A DNA stretch of 64,000 bases from Hordeum vulgare subsp. vulgare (lineage: Eukaryota; Streptophyta; Magnoliopsida; Poales; Poaceae), in the NCBI RefSeq assembly GCF_904849725.1, contig NC_058524.1, forward strand, positions 355,009,823 to 355,073,822, read 5' to 3'. Every line of letters begins with the position of its first letter. Position 1 is the stretch's first letter. This document shows, in pieces, positions 20,447-32,604 of this stretch. The notes beneath the pieces were generated by a model, which did not search any database, was not told where the DNA came from, and worked only from the letters and a program-made list of their open reading frames with translations. The position numbers and the translations under genes are program-made.

Positions 20447-21734
20447 GACCACTTCTTAAATATTATTAAAATCATGCCCTAAATGCTGCGCACGTACACT
20501 AGTTTTTAGGGAAATATTTTCTAAAGACTTCTTGTGGGGCCTGTGATGCCTCCATTTGCACGGTTCAAAAGTCTCTAGTAATTAGGATCACTCTGAACCA
20601 TATTTAGGGATTTATCTTATGACCAAATGCATCCGAGAAAAATAAAACTTCCATTTATAGAGCAGTTTGTTTTTATGCTTGTTGTGTGGCTTATTGTGGT
20701 TATTCTGACAATAGATGAGGAAGTAGATGAAGTGCTTGGAGTTGGAACAGAAGCGTCGGAAGATCTCAAAGATCTTGTTGAACCAGGCAAGTAGCCCTTT
20801 GACTATATCTAAGAAACCATTTTATTGCATTCCATATAGCACTCTACTTTGTTGTATTTGATTCATGTTGAGATGGTGACCACCTTGGTCGTTTATCTTC
20901 GAAAATCTCCTCGTTCATACTTGCACTTGGGCATTACCCTACCACATATGAGGGTTGTGCATTGGGAAGTAGTTAGATTGCTACTAGATGCTATCCATAT
21001 GTGATGGGTCTATGCATGATGACCATGAAAGAAATTATTTCAAAGGTTTTTCGAAAACCCCATCGGGTGACACTGATGCCCGAGGGACATGGTGATGAGA
21101 TGGGTGACCAGTTGGGAAAGAATTGGGTCACCGAGAAAAGTTTTGTGTGTGAGGTTTCAAAAATGGATTGGTGTAACTTGCGACCATTACTCCAACCTAA
21201 CATGTGCGACCACCATATCCCTTATGGGACGGGGGCTTTGCTGATTACCTTGGTCGATGTTAACAGAGAGCTCACATTACTAGTGGCGAGAGTGGCGTGG
21301 TCACTCTCGTGACAGGGTCGTGCCAGGTAGGGCGACCATGAGCTATTTTTATAGGCACCGGGCACACTGTTGGTCCCTTCATGGATGGTATGGTCTAGAG
21401 CGAGGCTTGTATGATGTACATCATCAGGGCATGGTACCAATCCAGTGGACTCTTTGTTTAGCATCATCCGAGGAAAGGCATGTTCGTGTGCTTACCTCGG
21501 GTATGTAATATCCTCGAGTCGTGGATTACATGGTAGCTCCCCTAGTCTTGTGGGTACAGCGGGCAACCTCTGCAGAGTGTAAAACTACTCGAATAGCCGT
21601 GTCCATGGTCAAGGACACTTGGATGACCGCTCTTGGGCTACGTCTAGGTGTTTCCACATAAACCAAGTGTGCATGTGTGGAAAAATATGGTTGTGTGTGT
21701 AAGATGATAATCGAGCTAAGCGAGAGGACTTGGC
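20447..21734 (+). repeat. Family A long LTR, copy 2, left part
   Basis: It aligns with copy 1 at about 1780-2935, with the same landmarks: an acidic exon-like stretch at 20700-20800, ACATGTGCGACCAC, GGGACGGGG, and TAGCCGTGTCCA. It is cut on the left by the LARD LTR. On the right it is interrupted by the Copia element, and the LTR resumes at 44540 after one copy of the duplicated TTGGC. Confidence 0.8.
21730..21734 (+). other. Target-site duplication (left) of BARE-1-like element
   Basis: TTGGC here and at 44540-44544. The intact family A copy 1 reads GACTTGGCATA at about 2928, the expected empty site. Confidence 0.9.
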
Positions 21735-23524
21735 TATTGTAAATATGCCTTAGAGGCAGTGATAAAATAGTTATTATTATATTTCCTGTTTCAAGATAAT
21801 CGTTTATTATCCATGCTATAATTGTATTGAATGAAAGCATAGATACATGTGTGGATATATAGACGAAACAATGTCCCTAGCAAGCCTCTAGTTGGCTAGC
21901 AAGTTGATGAAGGATGGGTAAGGTTTTCTCACCATATGCAAGTGTTGTCACTTGATAACTGGATTACATCATTAGGAGAATCATGTGATGGACAAGACCC
22001 AAATTATAAACGTAGCATATGATCGTGTCATTTTGTTGCTTCTGTTTTCTGCGTGTCAAGTATTCATTCCTATGACCATGAGATCATGTAACTCACTGAC
22101 TCCGGAGGAATACCTTGTGTGTATTAAACGTCACAACGTTACTGGGTGACTATAAAGGTGCTCTACAGGTATCTCCGAAGGTGTCCATTGAGTTAGCATG
22201 GATCGAGACTGGTATTTGCCACTCCGTGTGACGGAGAGGTATCTTGTGGCCCACTCGGTAATACAACATCACAAACAAGACTTGCGAGCAATGTTACTCA
22301 AGTGTAAGTCACGGGATCTTGTATTACGGAACAAGGAAAGAGACTTGCCGGTAACGAGAATGAAATAGGTACAGGGATACCGACGGTCAAATCTCGGGCA
22401 AGTTACATACCGAAGGACAAAGGGAATGATATACGGGATTATATGAATCCTTGGCAGAGAGGTTAAACCGATAAGATCTTCGTAGAATATGTATGATCCC
22501 GCTATTGGATATTGACCGAGGAGTGTCTTGGGTCATGTCTACATAGTTCTCGAACCCACAGGATCTGCGCACTTATGGTTCGATGATGTTTTAGTATAGT
22601 TGAGTTATATGTGCTGGTGACCAAAGGTTGTTCGGAGTTCCGGATGAGATCACGGAAGTAACGAGGGTTTCCGGAATAGTCCGGAAACGAAGATTGATAT
22701 ATAGGATGGTTTCATTTGGTTACATGAAATTTTTCGGGCATTACCAATAGTGTACCGGGAGTGATGAATGGGTTCCGGGTATTCACCGGGAGGGGCCCAC
22801 CACCCAAGAGTGAGCCCAGTAACCCGAGGGTGGCGCACCAGCCCTTAGTGGGCTGGTGAGGCCAGCCCAAGAGGGCTATGGCACCACAAGTGGAAAAAAT
22901 CAAAGGAAAAGAAAAAATAAGGAAAGAGGGAGATGGGAAGGAAGGAGTGGACTCCTTCCCCAAACCGAATTGGGGTGGGAGTCCACCTCCTCCCAATCGG
23001 CCGGCGCCCTTGGGGCCCCCTTGAGCCCTAAGGCTAGCCCCTCCCCTCCTCCTATATACATTGGTGGTTTTAGGGCTTTGGAGACACAACTTTTCCACGT
23101 TCAATTCGAACCTATACCACGTAGTTCTTCCCCTAGATCGGAGTTTTGCGGAGCTCGGGCGGAGCCCTGCAGGAGTAGATCATCACCACCACCGGCGCGC
23201 CGTCAGGCTGCCGGAGAAATAATCTACTTCTCCAACTCTCATGATGGATCAAGAAGGCCAAATCATCATCGAGCTGTACGTGTGACGACGGTGATTTGAA
23301 TCATGAAGGTCCCGTACGTTCAGCACTAGATCGGAATGGATCATGGGACAACGGTGATTTGAATCACGAAGCTATACCACTACATCAACCGCGTTTCTTA
23401 ACACTTCCTGCTTAGCGATCTACAAGGGTATGTGGATCTAATCTCCCCTCATAGATGAACATCACCACGATAGGTCTTCGTGTGCATAGGAAATTTTTTG
23501 TTTCCCATGTAACGTTCCCCAACA
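21735..23524 (+). repeat. 5' LTR of BARE-1-like element
   Basis: It pairs with 42726-44539. The terminal dinucleotide has mutated from TG to TA. A C-rich leader precedes the TATA box at 23053, and the last bases are CGTTCCCCAACA. Confidence 0.93.
23053..23058 (+). promoter_or_regulatory. LTR TATA box of BARE-1-like element
   Basis: TATATA within CCTCCTATATACATTGG, followed about 55-60 bp later by the transcribed leader. The 3' LTR has TATATATA at 44067-44074. BARE-1 LTRs are known to use TATA boxes in this region. Confidence 0.65.
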
Positions 23525-23525
23525 G

Positions 23526-23538
23526 TGGCATCATGAGC
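23526..23538 (+). other. Degenerate primer-binding site
   Basis: TGGCATCATGAGC differs at three positions from the tRNA-iMet-complementary TGGTATCAGAGCC that this family uses at the same place. Confidence 0.75.
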
Positions 23539-24794
23539 TAGGTTCATGCGTAGATGTTATCTCGAGTAGAACACAAAAGTTTTTGTGGGCGTTGATGTGT
23601 GATTTGCTGCCCTCCTTAGTATTTTCTCGATTCGGCGGTATTGTTTGATTGAAGCGGCCCGGACCGACATTACTCGTACGCTTACGAGAGACTGGTTTCA
23701 TCGACCAACATGCAACTCGTTGCATAAAGATGACTGGCGGGTGCCTGTTTCTTCAACTTTAGTTGAATTGGATTTTACCGAGGCTGTCATTGGAAAGAGG
23801 TTCAGTAGCAATTTGCTCATCTCCGTTCTGATTTTTGCGTAAGTGAGATGCGATCATACTAGATACCCATAACAGCCACGTAAAACATGCAACAACAAAT
23901 TAGAGGATGTCTAACTTGTTTTTGCAGGGTATGCTTGTGATGTGATATGGCCAAAGACATGATGTGATATATTGGATGTATGAGATGATCATGTTCTAAT
24001 AGTTAATATCGACTTGCATGTCAATGCTATGGCAACCGGCAGGAGCCATAGGGTTGTCTTTAAACTAACGTTTGTGTTTGCAGATGTGTTTACTATATTG
24101 CTAGGTTTTAGCTTTAGTCGTAATAGCATAGATAGCACGACAACCTCAATGGCGGCACGATGACGGAGATCATGATAATGGGAATCATGGTGTGCCGCCG
24201 GTGACAAGAAGATCTTGCTGGTTCTTTGGTAATGGAGATCAAGAAGCACAAGATCATGGCCATATCATGTCACTTATGAATTGCATGTGATGTTAATCCT
24301 TTTATGCACCTTATCTTGCTTAGAATGACGGTAGCATTATAAGGTCATCCCTCACAAAATTTTCAAGATGAAATTGTATTTTCCCCGACTGTGCACCGTT
24401 GCGACAGTTCGTCGTTTCGAGACACCACGTGATGATCGGGTGTGATAGACTCAACGTTCACATACAGCGGGTGGAAAACAGTTGCACACGCGGAACACAC
24501 GGGTTAAACTTGACGAGCCTAGCATGTGCAGACATGGCCTCCGAACACAAGAGACCGAAAGGTCGAGCATGAATCGTATAGTTGATATGATTAGCATAGA
24601 GATGTTTACCACTGAAACTATATTCAACTCACGTGATGATCGGACTTGAGTTAGTGGATTTGGATCATGCACTACTCAAATGACTAGAGGGATCTATTTT
24701 TTGAGTGGAAGTTTATTAGTAATTTGATTAGTTAAACTCTAATTGTCTTGAACATAGTCTATGTCCACTTTGCAATATTTTATGTTATAGATCA
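23539..24794 (+). other. Untranslated leader of BARE-1-like element
   Basis: About 1.25 kb between primer-binding site and gag ATG with no recognisable coding content, as in BARE-1, whose long leader contains short upstream ORFs and the packaging region. Confidence 0.6.
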
Positions 24795-25629
24795 ATGGCT
24801 CACGCAGTAGCAACCCTGAATTTCAATGCGTTCCTAGAGAAAGCTAAGTTGAAAGATGATGGAAGCAACTTTGTAGACTGGGCACGTAATCTTAGGCTCA
24901 TCCTATAAGCTGGGAAAAAGAATTATGTCCATCATGCTGCGCTAGGAGATGAACACCCGCTACGTCTGACCAAGATGTTTTGAACGCTAGGAAATCGCGT
25001 AAGGAGGACTACTCAGTAGTTCAATGTGCAGTCTTGTATGGCTTGGAACCGGGACTTCAACATTGCTTTGAGCATCATGGAGCATATGAGATGTCCCAGG
25101 AGTTGAAGTTTATCTTTTAGAAGAACGCCCGGATCGAGAGGTATGAGACCTCCGATAAATTCTATGCTTGCAAGATGGAGGAGAATTCGTCTGTCAGTGA
25201 ACATGTGCTCAAAGTTTTTGGGTACTCAAACTATCTACCTAAGCTGGGGATTGAACTCCCGCAAGAGGCTATTACTGACAGAATTCTTCAATCACTGCCA
25301 CCTAACTATAAGAGCTTTGTTTTGAACTATAACATGCAAGGGATGAAAAAGTCACCCGGCGAGTTATTCGCGATGGTGAAATCGCAGAGTCAGAACTCCG
25401 ACAAGAGCATCAAGTGTTGATGGTCAATAATACCACTGGTTTCAAGAGAAACTACAAAGTCAAGAAGTGTAACTCCAAGAAGAGCGGCAAACCTATTGCC
25501 AATCCGACGAAGAAACCCAAGGCTGGACCTATGCCGGAAATATAGTGTTATTATTGCAAGGGGATGGGTCACTTGATGCGCAACTGCCCCAAGTATTTGG
25601 CTGATAAGAAGGCGGCCAAAGAAAAATCA
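24795..25629 (+). pseudogene. gag: Copia Gag, disrupted
   Basis: The start MAHAVATLNFNAFLEK is followed after about 37 codons by a TAA (around 24906). Gag-like sequence returns from about 25140 (KFYACKMEENSSVSEHVL, then ITDRILQSLPPNYKSF). A CCHC zinc knuckle, CYYCKGMGHLMRNC, lies near 25549-25590 in another frame, preceded by a stop. At least two nonsense codons and one frameshift interrupt the gene. Gag would build the particle and bind RNA through the knuckle. Confidence 0.85.
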
Positions 25630-26389
25630 GGTATATGTGATATACATGTTATTGATGTGTACTTAACCAACTCTCCTAGTAGTGTCCGGGTATTTGATAC
25701 CGGTTCTATTGCTCATATTTTCAATGCGAAGCAGGAACTGCGGAATAAACGAAGGCTGGCAAAGGATGAAGTGACGATACGCGTGGGAAATGGTTCCAAG
25801 GTTGATGCAATCGCCGTCGGCACAGTTCACTTCAGTTATCATTAGGATTAGTTATGAACTTAAATAATTGTTATTTAGTGCCTGCGTTAAGCAAGACCAT
25901 TATATCTGCATCTTGTTTATTGCGAGATGGTTACTTGTTTAAGTCAAAGAATAATGGTTGTTCTATTTCTATGAGTAATATCTTTTATGGTCATGCACTC
26001 AATGTGAGAGGATTGTTCATATTGAATCTTGATTGTGATGACACACATATACATAACATTGAGACCAAAAAATGTAGAGTTAACAATGATTGCACCACGT
26101 TTTTGTGGCACTGCTGCTTAGGTCATATTGGAGTAAAGCGCATGAAGAAACTCCATTCCGATGGACTTTTGGAGTCACTTAATTTTGAATCACTTGACAC
26201 GTGTGAACCATGCCTCATGCGAAAGATGACTAAGACTCCGTTCTCCGGAACAATGGAGCGTGCAAGTGACTTGTTGGGAATTATACATACCGATGTATGC
26301 GGTCCGATGAGTATGGAGGCGCGCGGCGGATACCGTTATTTTCTCACCTTCACTAACGATTTGAGTAGGTATGGATATATCTACTTGAT
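25630..26389 (+). pseudogene. pol: Copia protease and N-terminal integrase, interrupted by insertion
   Basis: The protease active site reads VFDTGSIAHIF (about 25690-25720), with GNGSKVDAIAVGTV following. A frameshift near 25835 moves the reading into the next frame, which begins LGLVMNLNNCYLVPALSK. The integrase zinc-binding region has the HHCC pattern in LWHCCLGHIG and CEPCLMRKM, and the first catalytic Asp is in IIHTDVCGPM. The frame is interrupted at codons for YIYL at 26389 by the Tat-lineage element and resumes exactly at 40275, after one copy of the duplicated TTGAT. Confidence 0.88.
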
Positions 26390-27439
26390 TGTCGGTGTTT
26401 ACTCACAACATAAGCCATGGGTAGGCTAAATATGGTGGGAACTGAAGTGGCACCGGAGGGCGCTGGGAACGAGGATGGTAGTAGCATGGAACGCACGATG
26501 TACCCAGGTTCAGGGCTCTCCGTAGAGATTATACCCCTAATCTTGTCGGAGTGTATGATGTATCAAAGGGACTAAAATGTGCTCCTTGAGCTGTTCTACG
26601 GAGGAGGAAGGAGTAGTCGGCTCGCGTCTACCTCTCCTATGTGGTGTGTGTGTGTATGAAGTTGACCGGCCCTCTGCATGGAGGGGGCGAGGGGGTTTTA
26701 TAGACGTACCCACCGACCTACAATAAGGATAAAAGTACAAGAGTGGGACCTGGCTGGCAGCCTCGCCGGCTGGCCAGGGGATCACGGGGGTCTTGTCTTC
26801 TCGCTGGATGGGCCCGCTGGCTATGAGGTCCCGTCTTGCTGTGGGACCCATCAGCTAGCCAATAAGGCTCTCGTGTAAGGTTGACGCATGACACGTGTGG
26901 TACGTCCGGCTTCGTCCAGCGAGATTTGTCATGGGCCAACAGTACGGCCGCCTCCACTGTTCCCACATCGAGTGCAGTATAGAAGTGGGAGTTTGACGGT
27001 CCGACACTATGCAGGGTGATGAATCAGAGCCGGAGGAGGTCAGCGGCATGGCCGCCGACGCTGTACCTGCCGGGCGCCCCGATCCAGTACCTCGGCTGAC
27101 GTGTAGCCACCTTTAACCATAGTGTCTCGTCTTGACCTACGGCTTGATGTTACTTGAGCTCCCTAGCCAGCTAGCCTCTTGAATAGCCGAACTTGGTACG
27201 GCCGCCTCGCCTCTAGCCGACCGGCTTGGCCTAGACGGCCAGAGGGAGGTAGCCGTCTTGCCTCTAGCCGGCAGGGGATTCCTGTCGGCGAGAGAGTTGG
27301 CTGCCTTGCCCCCAGCTGGGAGGTGATTCCTAGCCGGCCAGGCGGACTTGGGCTTTGCAGAATATTCCATGTTGTTCCTTCATGGGAGAAGGCAAATGAG
27401 TAGGCTCGATGAGCCTACCCCGGGGTTATCCCCCCGACA
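26390..27439 (-). repeat. 3' LTR of Tat-lineage element
   Basis: On the minus strand it starts TGTCGGGGGGATAACCCC and ends CACCGACA at 26390. It pairs with 39204-40274. Confidence 0.92.
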
Positions 27440-27696
27440 GTAGTCCCTGAAACTGGGGAGGCCCGCCTCCTTGGAGCGGGTGGCTTTGCCGGCTTGAGTT
27501 GTTTGCTGTTGAATTCCTTCCGCCACGTGCGGGAGGAGACGCGGATCAGAAGCCAGCTGGCTTCCAAGCGACGCCTCGACTTCGTCGTAGGTTGCGCAAA
27601 TTGCGCCATGTACCAGGCCCCGGCCGGACGTTATGATGGATTGCTCAGATGACGGGATTGGGCCTGAGCCCTGGGTCCCGCCACGACGCCCCCTCA

Positions 27697-27714
27697 CCCC
27701 CCCCCCCCCCCCCC
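27697..27714 (+). repeat. Poly-C run
   Basis: Eighteen consecutive C residues just inside the Tat-element 3' LTR. Such runs are length-variable and error-prone in sequencing. Confidence 0.8.
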
Positions 27715-27807
27715 GCAGGAAGGATCCTTTGCAGATTTCCTCCGCGATAGTTCGGTGATGACAGGACCGGTGCGCACCAGATCCCCACCCCATGATCCAT
27801 CGTGGGG

Positions 27808-27816
27808 TTTATATGG
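27808..27816 (+). promoter_or_regulatory. Putative TATA box of the antisense gene
   Basis: TTTATATGG on the plus strand, followed by a purine-rich leader (AGAGAAAGAGAGAGC at about 27890) and then the first protein-like sequence near 28110. The position suits a promoter for the gene that runs opposite to gag-pol, but is unproven. Confidence 0.4.
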
Positions 27817-28109
27817 GGTGCGGGGGTACCGAGGAGGCCATTCGCCCCCTTCTCGCCCCGCACTTGCGCCCCCTCCTTCCCTAAGCCTAGAGAAAGAGAG
27901 AGCTTCGCCTTCATCTTCGTCGCCGCGCAGACCACCGCCGCCAACCCTTCGAGCTCTCGCAGCCCGCCGCCATTTTGAGCAGCTCCTCCAAAAAGGGCCA
28001 GCACAATGTTGCCTGGCCTGGTAGCGACATCTACGCCGGCCATATCGAGGCGCCCCGTCACCACCGTATGCTGCCTCCGGCCTCACTCGTGGCCGTGCGA
28101 ATCCCCGGA

Positions 28110-29107
28110 TCCGAGACCACCCCGACGCAGTAGGAGGGAGAAGTAGTAGTGTCCGATGAACACTTCTACAGAGGCTTCTGTCTGCCGGCGAGTAATTTCT
28201 TCACCAACTTTCTCACTTTCTTCGGCTTGCAGCCGCACCACCTGGCACCCAACGCCATCCTTCAGCTTGCCTCCGTCGTCGTCCTGTGCGAGGGCTTTCG
28301 AGGGATCGAGCCCCGCCTCGACCTCTGGCAAAGTGTGTTCTTCTTCAAGGAATAGTCCATTAAGATGGACAAGGCCGAGGTGGAGAAGCTCACTGGCCCC
28401 CGCCTGATGACCCCGTGCGGTGCAGCACTGGTGCACCACCGGATGAAGTGCGGCTTGCCCCAGATGCCGCTCCAAGACTCCATCAAGCAGTGGTAGAGTG
28501 GCTTCTTCTACGTGAAGAATGCCAGCCCCTCCCGCGACGCCATCAACATGCCCCGTTCGCCATCGATCCTCCAATGGTGAAGAAGACCTCGCAGGCCAAG
28601 TTCCCAAAGCCGGTTGCCGAGGTAGCGCAGATATGCGTCTACCTCGAAAACCTGAAGATTCGCGGCCTCCTGGGGTCCGACCTGCTCACCACCATGATGA
28701 CCCGCTGGATCCTGCCTCTGCCGAGGCGGCCTCATCTGATTTTCCACATGAGCGGCCGGCGCGATCCCTGCCGGCTCTCCACCAAAAACTTCCATGCTGG
28801 CGCGATGGCGAAGAATGTGAACCAGATTTCGTCCGCCGATATGGATGAGAGTGGAGATTGGGAATGGGGGCTGGTCCCTTATAACAGAGCCCATCCTCCC
28901 CCAATGATGAGTATCTTCAAGGATCTTGCTTTTCGTTGTCTTCTGAAATTGATGTTTGCTCTCTTGAGCCGGCTACGAAATTTATTGTCAAAGCTGTTTG
29001 AGAAGCTGCAAGGGCTCAACCCGCCGGCTCTTGACATGGAGATGTTAGACCCCTCGGAGATTGAGGATAAGGGCATGATTGAGCCGTGGGACGCCATCTC
29101 AGAGTAG
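28110..29107 (+). pseudogene. Antisense extra gene, 'putative gypsy type transposon' domain
   Basis: It runs opposite to the element's gag-pol. The frame from 28149 reads SDEHFYRGFCLPASNFFTNF, LTFFGLQPHHLAPNAILQLA and VVLCEGFRGIEPRLDLWQSVFFFK. I recognise this as the plant domain annotated as 'putative gypsy type transposon' (Pfam PF04195, by memory), which is found in antisense genes of Tat elements. A TAG at about 28353 and another near 28496 break it. A second frame, 28550-29107, continues with MVKKTSQAKFPKPVAEVAQI, MTRWILPLPRRPHLIFHMSG, and a C-terminal DESGDWEWGLVPYNRAHPPP. The molecular function of these proteins is unknown. Confidence 0.7.
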
Positions 29108-31798
29108 GGATGGAGTCGGAGGGCTCCGAGCCATCTGGTGAGCACCTGATGCCTCCCCTTGTTGACTGGACGGACGATGATGAGACACCGCCTTATTCAT
29201 ATGATGCAGCCTTCGAGAATGATGTCGAGGAGGTGGAGGAAGTCACCATCCCTCCCGTGACACGAGGCCGTCGCCATGCTGGTGGGACGGCCTGAAACAA
29301 GGGCAAGGGTGCCACAACCTCCAAGCAGGACCCCAAATGCGTCGCTACATGACCTCCAGTCGGAGGGCGAGCAGGCGTCGCCAAGAAGCGTCACGCCGGC
29401 GCCAGCAGGAAGCAGGTGCCCATCGTGGCGGGGTAAGAGTCCTTCGTTATCTCTTTTTTATTTTGTCGTGCGAGGATAGGATACTCAAATTGTGCTTGGC
29501 AGGGAGGCAGAAGACGTGGAGGAGGACACCACCTCCGCCGCCGAGCGAGCCGGCTGGGCAGCTGCTGATGCTGCCCAGAAGGCGCTGGAGGATGAATCCG
29601 CCCTCCGCTAGGAAGCGCCGGCGAAGAAGATGGCCGCGGGCCACCCCCAGCCCAGCCGGCCTGAAAAGCCCAAGTAGAAGTGCTCGAAGGCTAAGCATGC
29701 CCCTCCAAGCGACCGCACGTGGAGGAGCTAGCTAGCGAGGCGGCTTGAAGGCATGCCCAGGAGGCCGAGGCGGCCAAGTCTCCTGAGCCAACTACCTCCA
29801 CACATGTGGACCTCGAGGTGGTCCCCGACACGCCAGAGGCTCACGCAGGCGGCACGCCGGAGGTGAACCTGGAGGCACCGGAGGTGACCATGGATGCGCC
29901 AAAGGTGGCCGATCCACCCCCAACTGCCGAGACGACGCCGGCCAAAATGTCCACAGAGTCGGCCACCAACCAGCCACCTAGAGCCGGGACCATCGTCATG
30001 ACCAACCGCGGCCCAGCCGCTCCGGGAGCCGGCTCCAGCGCGGGGAGCCGACTCGTGAAGACTTGGCGTGTGGGCAATGCTGAGCGCCTAACGCTGACCC
30101 CAGGCGCCGAGCTCAGCGGTGTACCGGAACTGGCGGCGATGTTCACCACTAGCCGGGACAAGGTGAAGCAAGCGGCCTGGGTGGCCCATAGTGATCTAGA
30201 GGGCCCGGAAGAACGCGCCAGGGTGAGTCCTTCATCTTTGGCGTCTTCATTGCCTTGGTTTTGGTTTTTTGTTCTTGAATTAGTGGGGGCGCGCCAGCGC
30301 ACCCACTAGGTGTAGCCCCCGAGAATCGGGCCGACCAAGCATTGGCCGGGCTGAATCTCCTTGTGCTATGCTTTCTCTTTGCTTTTTTGTGGGGGCGCGC
30401 TAGCACACCCACTGTGTGTAGCCCCCGAGAATCGGGCCGGCTAGGAATTAGCCGGGCCGGATCTTACTTCTTGCTTGTTTTGCTTTGCTCGTAGGAGCTT
30501 CATGACGCCAAAGCGCAGGCGTATAAAGTGTTGTGGGCTCAGACCAGGCGGCTGATGGCCAAGTCACTCATCTTCAGGGTCGGCTGGGTGTCGTCGTATC
30601 AGAGCGAGACGCCTTGCGCGAGGCGGACCAGCGGCTCCAGCAGCAGCTGAGTTTTCTCAAGATGGAGAAGAAGGATCGCGAGGCGGCCCTTCAGCCCGAG
30701 CTCGAGCAGTTGCGCGCCAGTCTTCAGTAGAAGGACACCTCCCATGCTACCGACACGGAGCATCTCAAGATGGCTCATCTCGAGGAGATGAAGCTCAAGG
30801 ACACCACCCTGAAGGAGAAGGAGGAGGCCCTGATCCAGAAGCAAGCGCAGTTGGCCAAGGTGATGGAGACGGTCGTGGTCCTCCAGGAAGAGGTCTCCCG
30901 CGCAGCCCAAGCGAGCATGGTGCAGGAGCGCGAGGCCCTTGAGGAGGCCAGCGAGACCGACATCCATTTCAATCGTAAGCCCTTCTTTTATTTTGTCTTG
31001 AACTTTTTCTTCTTTGTTGCTCTCCACTCTTATTCTTCTTCGCACCCCTTCCCCTGCCCCTGGAATCTTCCCTGAGTCACGGGAAGCGGCTGAAACGGCT
31101 GTTGAGACCAGCCACGAGGAGCGTCGCGCTGCTGGTGAGGAGGTGGATGCCAATGCCGGTTGGACTATGGAGGAGATTGTCGTGGGCATCAGAGCCATCC
31201 TGCTTGTCCTGGCCGAATCCATGGAGCAGCTCCAGAGTGCCAGCGCATCGATGATAAAGGCTCTGTGGCCTTAAGACGTGGAGCCGGCGTTGATGAGCCG
31301 GCTGTCCCACTGGCTCGGTGCTGGCGGCGATCGTCTTGACGCTTGGCGCGCCTTAGCCGCACGCGGTGGTGCCTACATGGCGCCGCGCTTGGCCAAGTCC
31401 TGGTATCGGAACCTAGACTTGGGCAAGCTCGTCGCACAGTGCGACGGCTCGGAGGGGGAGCTGCAGTCCGTGGAGGAGCAGCTATGGATGAGGGCAGTGA
31501 CATCGCGTCTTATGCAGCCTGGGATGAGCTCAACTTGGAGCGGGATGAAGATGGCAGCGTGATCCCTGAGGATTTGCACCATCTTCAACCGTATGATGTC
31601 GATGGCAGCTCCGACGAGGCGGCCCTTCAGGAGGAAGCTGTCTACCCGAGCAGCGAGGCTTATGCCGACTCTGCCAGGGACGGAGCCGAAAGCTCTCGTG
31701 GTGGAGACGGTGCGACCGCCTCGGGAGTAGCCGGTGATGGTGAAGCCACCACTTCAGGAGCTGCAGCCGGGGGGACAGACGAGGCCGCCGCCCCTTAG
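29108..31798 (+). pseudogene. Downstream exons of the antisense gene, with coiled coil
   Basis: Broken frames continue the antisense gene. Acidic sequence (WTDDDETPPYSYDAAFENDV) precedes a GT-AG interval at 29433-29502. Pro/Ala-rich sequence to 30222 precedes a second GT-AG interval at 30223-30494 (AGGGTGAGT donor, GTAG acceptor). A Glu/Leu-rich coiled-coil segment (DQRLQQQLSFLKMEKKDREA, LKDTTLKEKEEALIQKQAQL) lies at 30533-30974 with a stop at 30728. A third candidate intron is 30975-31076. The end, rich in Ala/Glu/Gly, stops at 31798. The introns are inferred from splice-like ends only. Confidence 0.5.
30282..30460 (+). repeat. Direct duplication inside candidate intron 2
   Basis: Two copies of a ~75 bp segment (about 30282-30355 and 30389-30460) share GTGGGGGCGCGC, ACCCACT and TAGCCCCCGAGAATCGGGCC. 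Each includes a small inverted repeat, CCCGA GAA TCGGG. Confidence 0.65.
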
Positions 31799-31799
31799 C

Positions 31800-32604
31800 T
31801 GGTCCTTTTGTTTTTTCATTGACTCGGCAATGTATCGTCAGTCCAACAGTTCCACCCACTCGGGGGTGTTTATTGTAATGAACTTCGACCCTGGGCCAAA
31901 TCCTTTGGAATGTATATATTCTACATTAAATTTGTAACACCATGCTTGCTGCCTTGTATTTTTCATCTTTTGATTCCTGCTTGACTTATTTTTCTCCAAC
32001 TCCTTTATTCCCTCTAGCATTCACCTCGCCAGCCCGACAGCCGGGAGCCGGTCTGTGACTGGGTCGAGGCTTCTGCCTTTGAGAATATTGGACTTAGATT
32101 TTTCAAAGCCATCAAAACTTAAAGATTCAAACACAAGCCAGCCGAGGCTGGCTAGTATAATAAGATCATAAAAGGATCAAACCACCCCAAGCCGGCAACC
32201 CTTTTTGTAGTTGAGCTTTTCATGCAGCTGGCCTTACCTGGCACCGCCTCGTTAGCCGGATAGCCGGGAGCCGGTGTGTAGCTGTTACGGGACGGCCAGG
32301 GTTCGACCCGACGTACACTATATGCTCGTCTACAACTAAGGAGACCATCCGGGCCGGCTAGAGAGCCCCCGAGCCCGTGGAGCCGGACCAAGGGAATCAA
32401 ACGAGTGAAAACCCTTGTCATGAATCCAAAAGTGGCGTGTCCCAAGCCTCGGCTTGAAACACCCTTTGTATTCCTTTGGAAATCCCGAAGAGGGAGAAAG
32501 ATACATATGTACATGTTCTTTCCATACTTCTTACTTGCATTTAGCAATAGAACGGGCGAAGCAACGCCGCGTTCCGTGGATGCACCGTCTCCAGGCCGGA
32601 GTCG
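31800..32604. other. Spacer between the antisense gene end and integrase
   Basis: About 800 bp without a recognised domain on either strand. The left part (31800-32000) is AT-rich and could hold the 3' untranslated region of the plus-strand antisense gene. Short inverted pieces around GCCGGGAGCCGG are seen, which is typical of Tat interior sequence. Confidence 0.45.
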
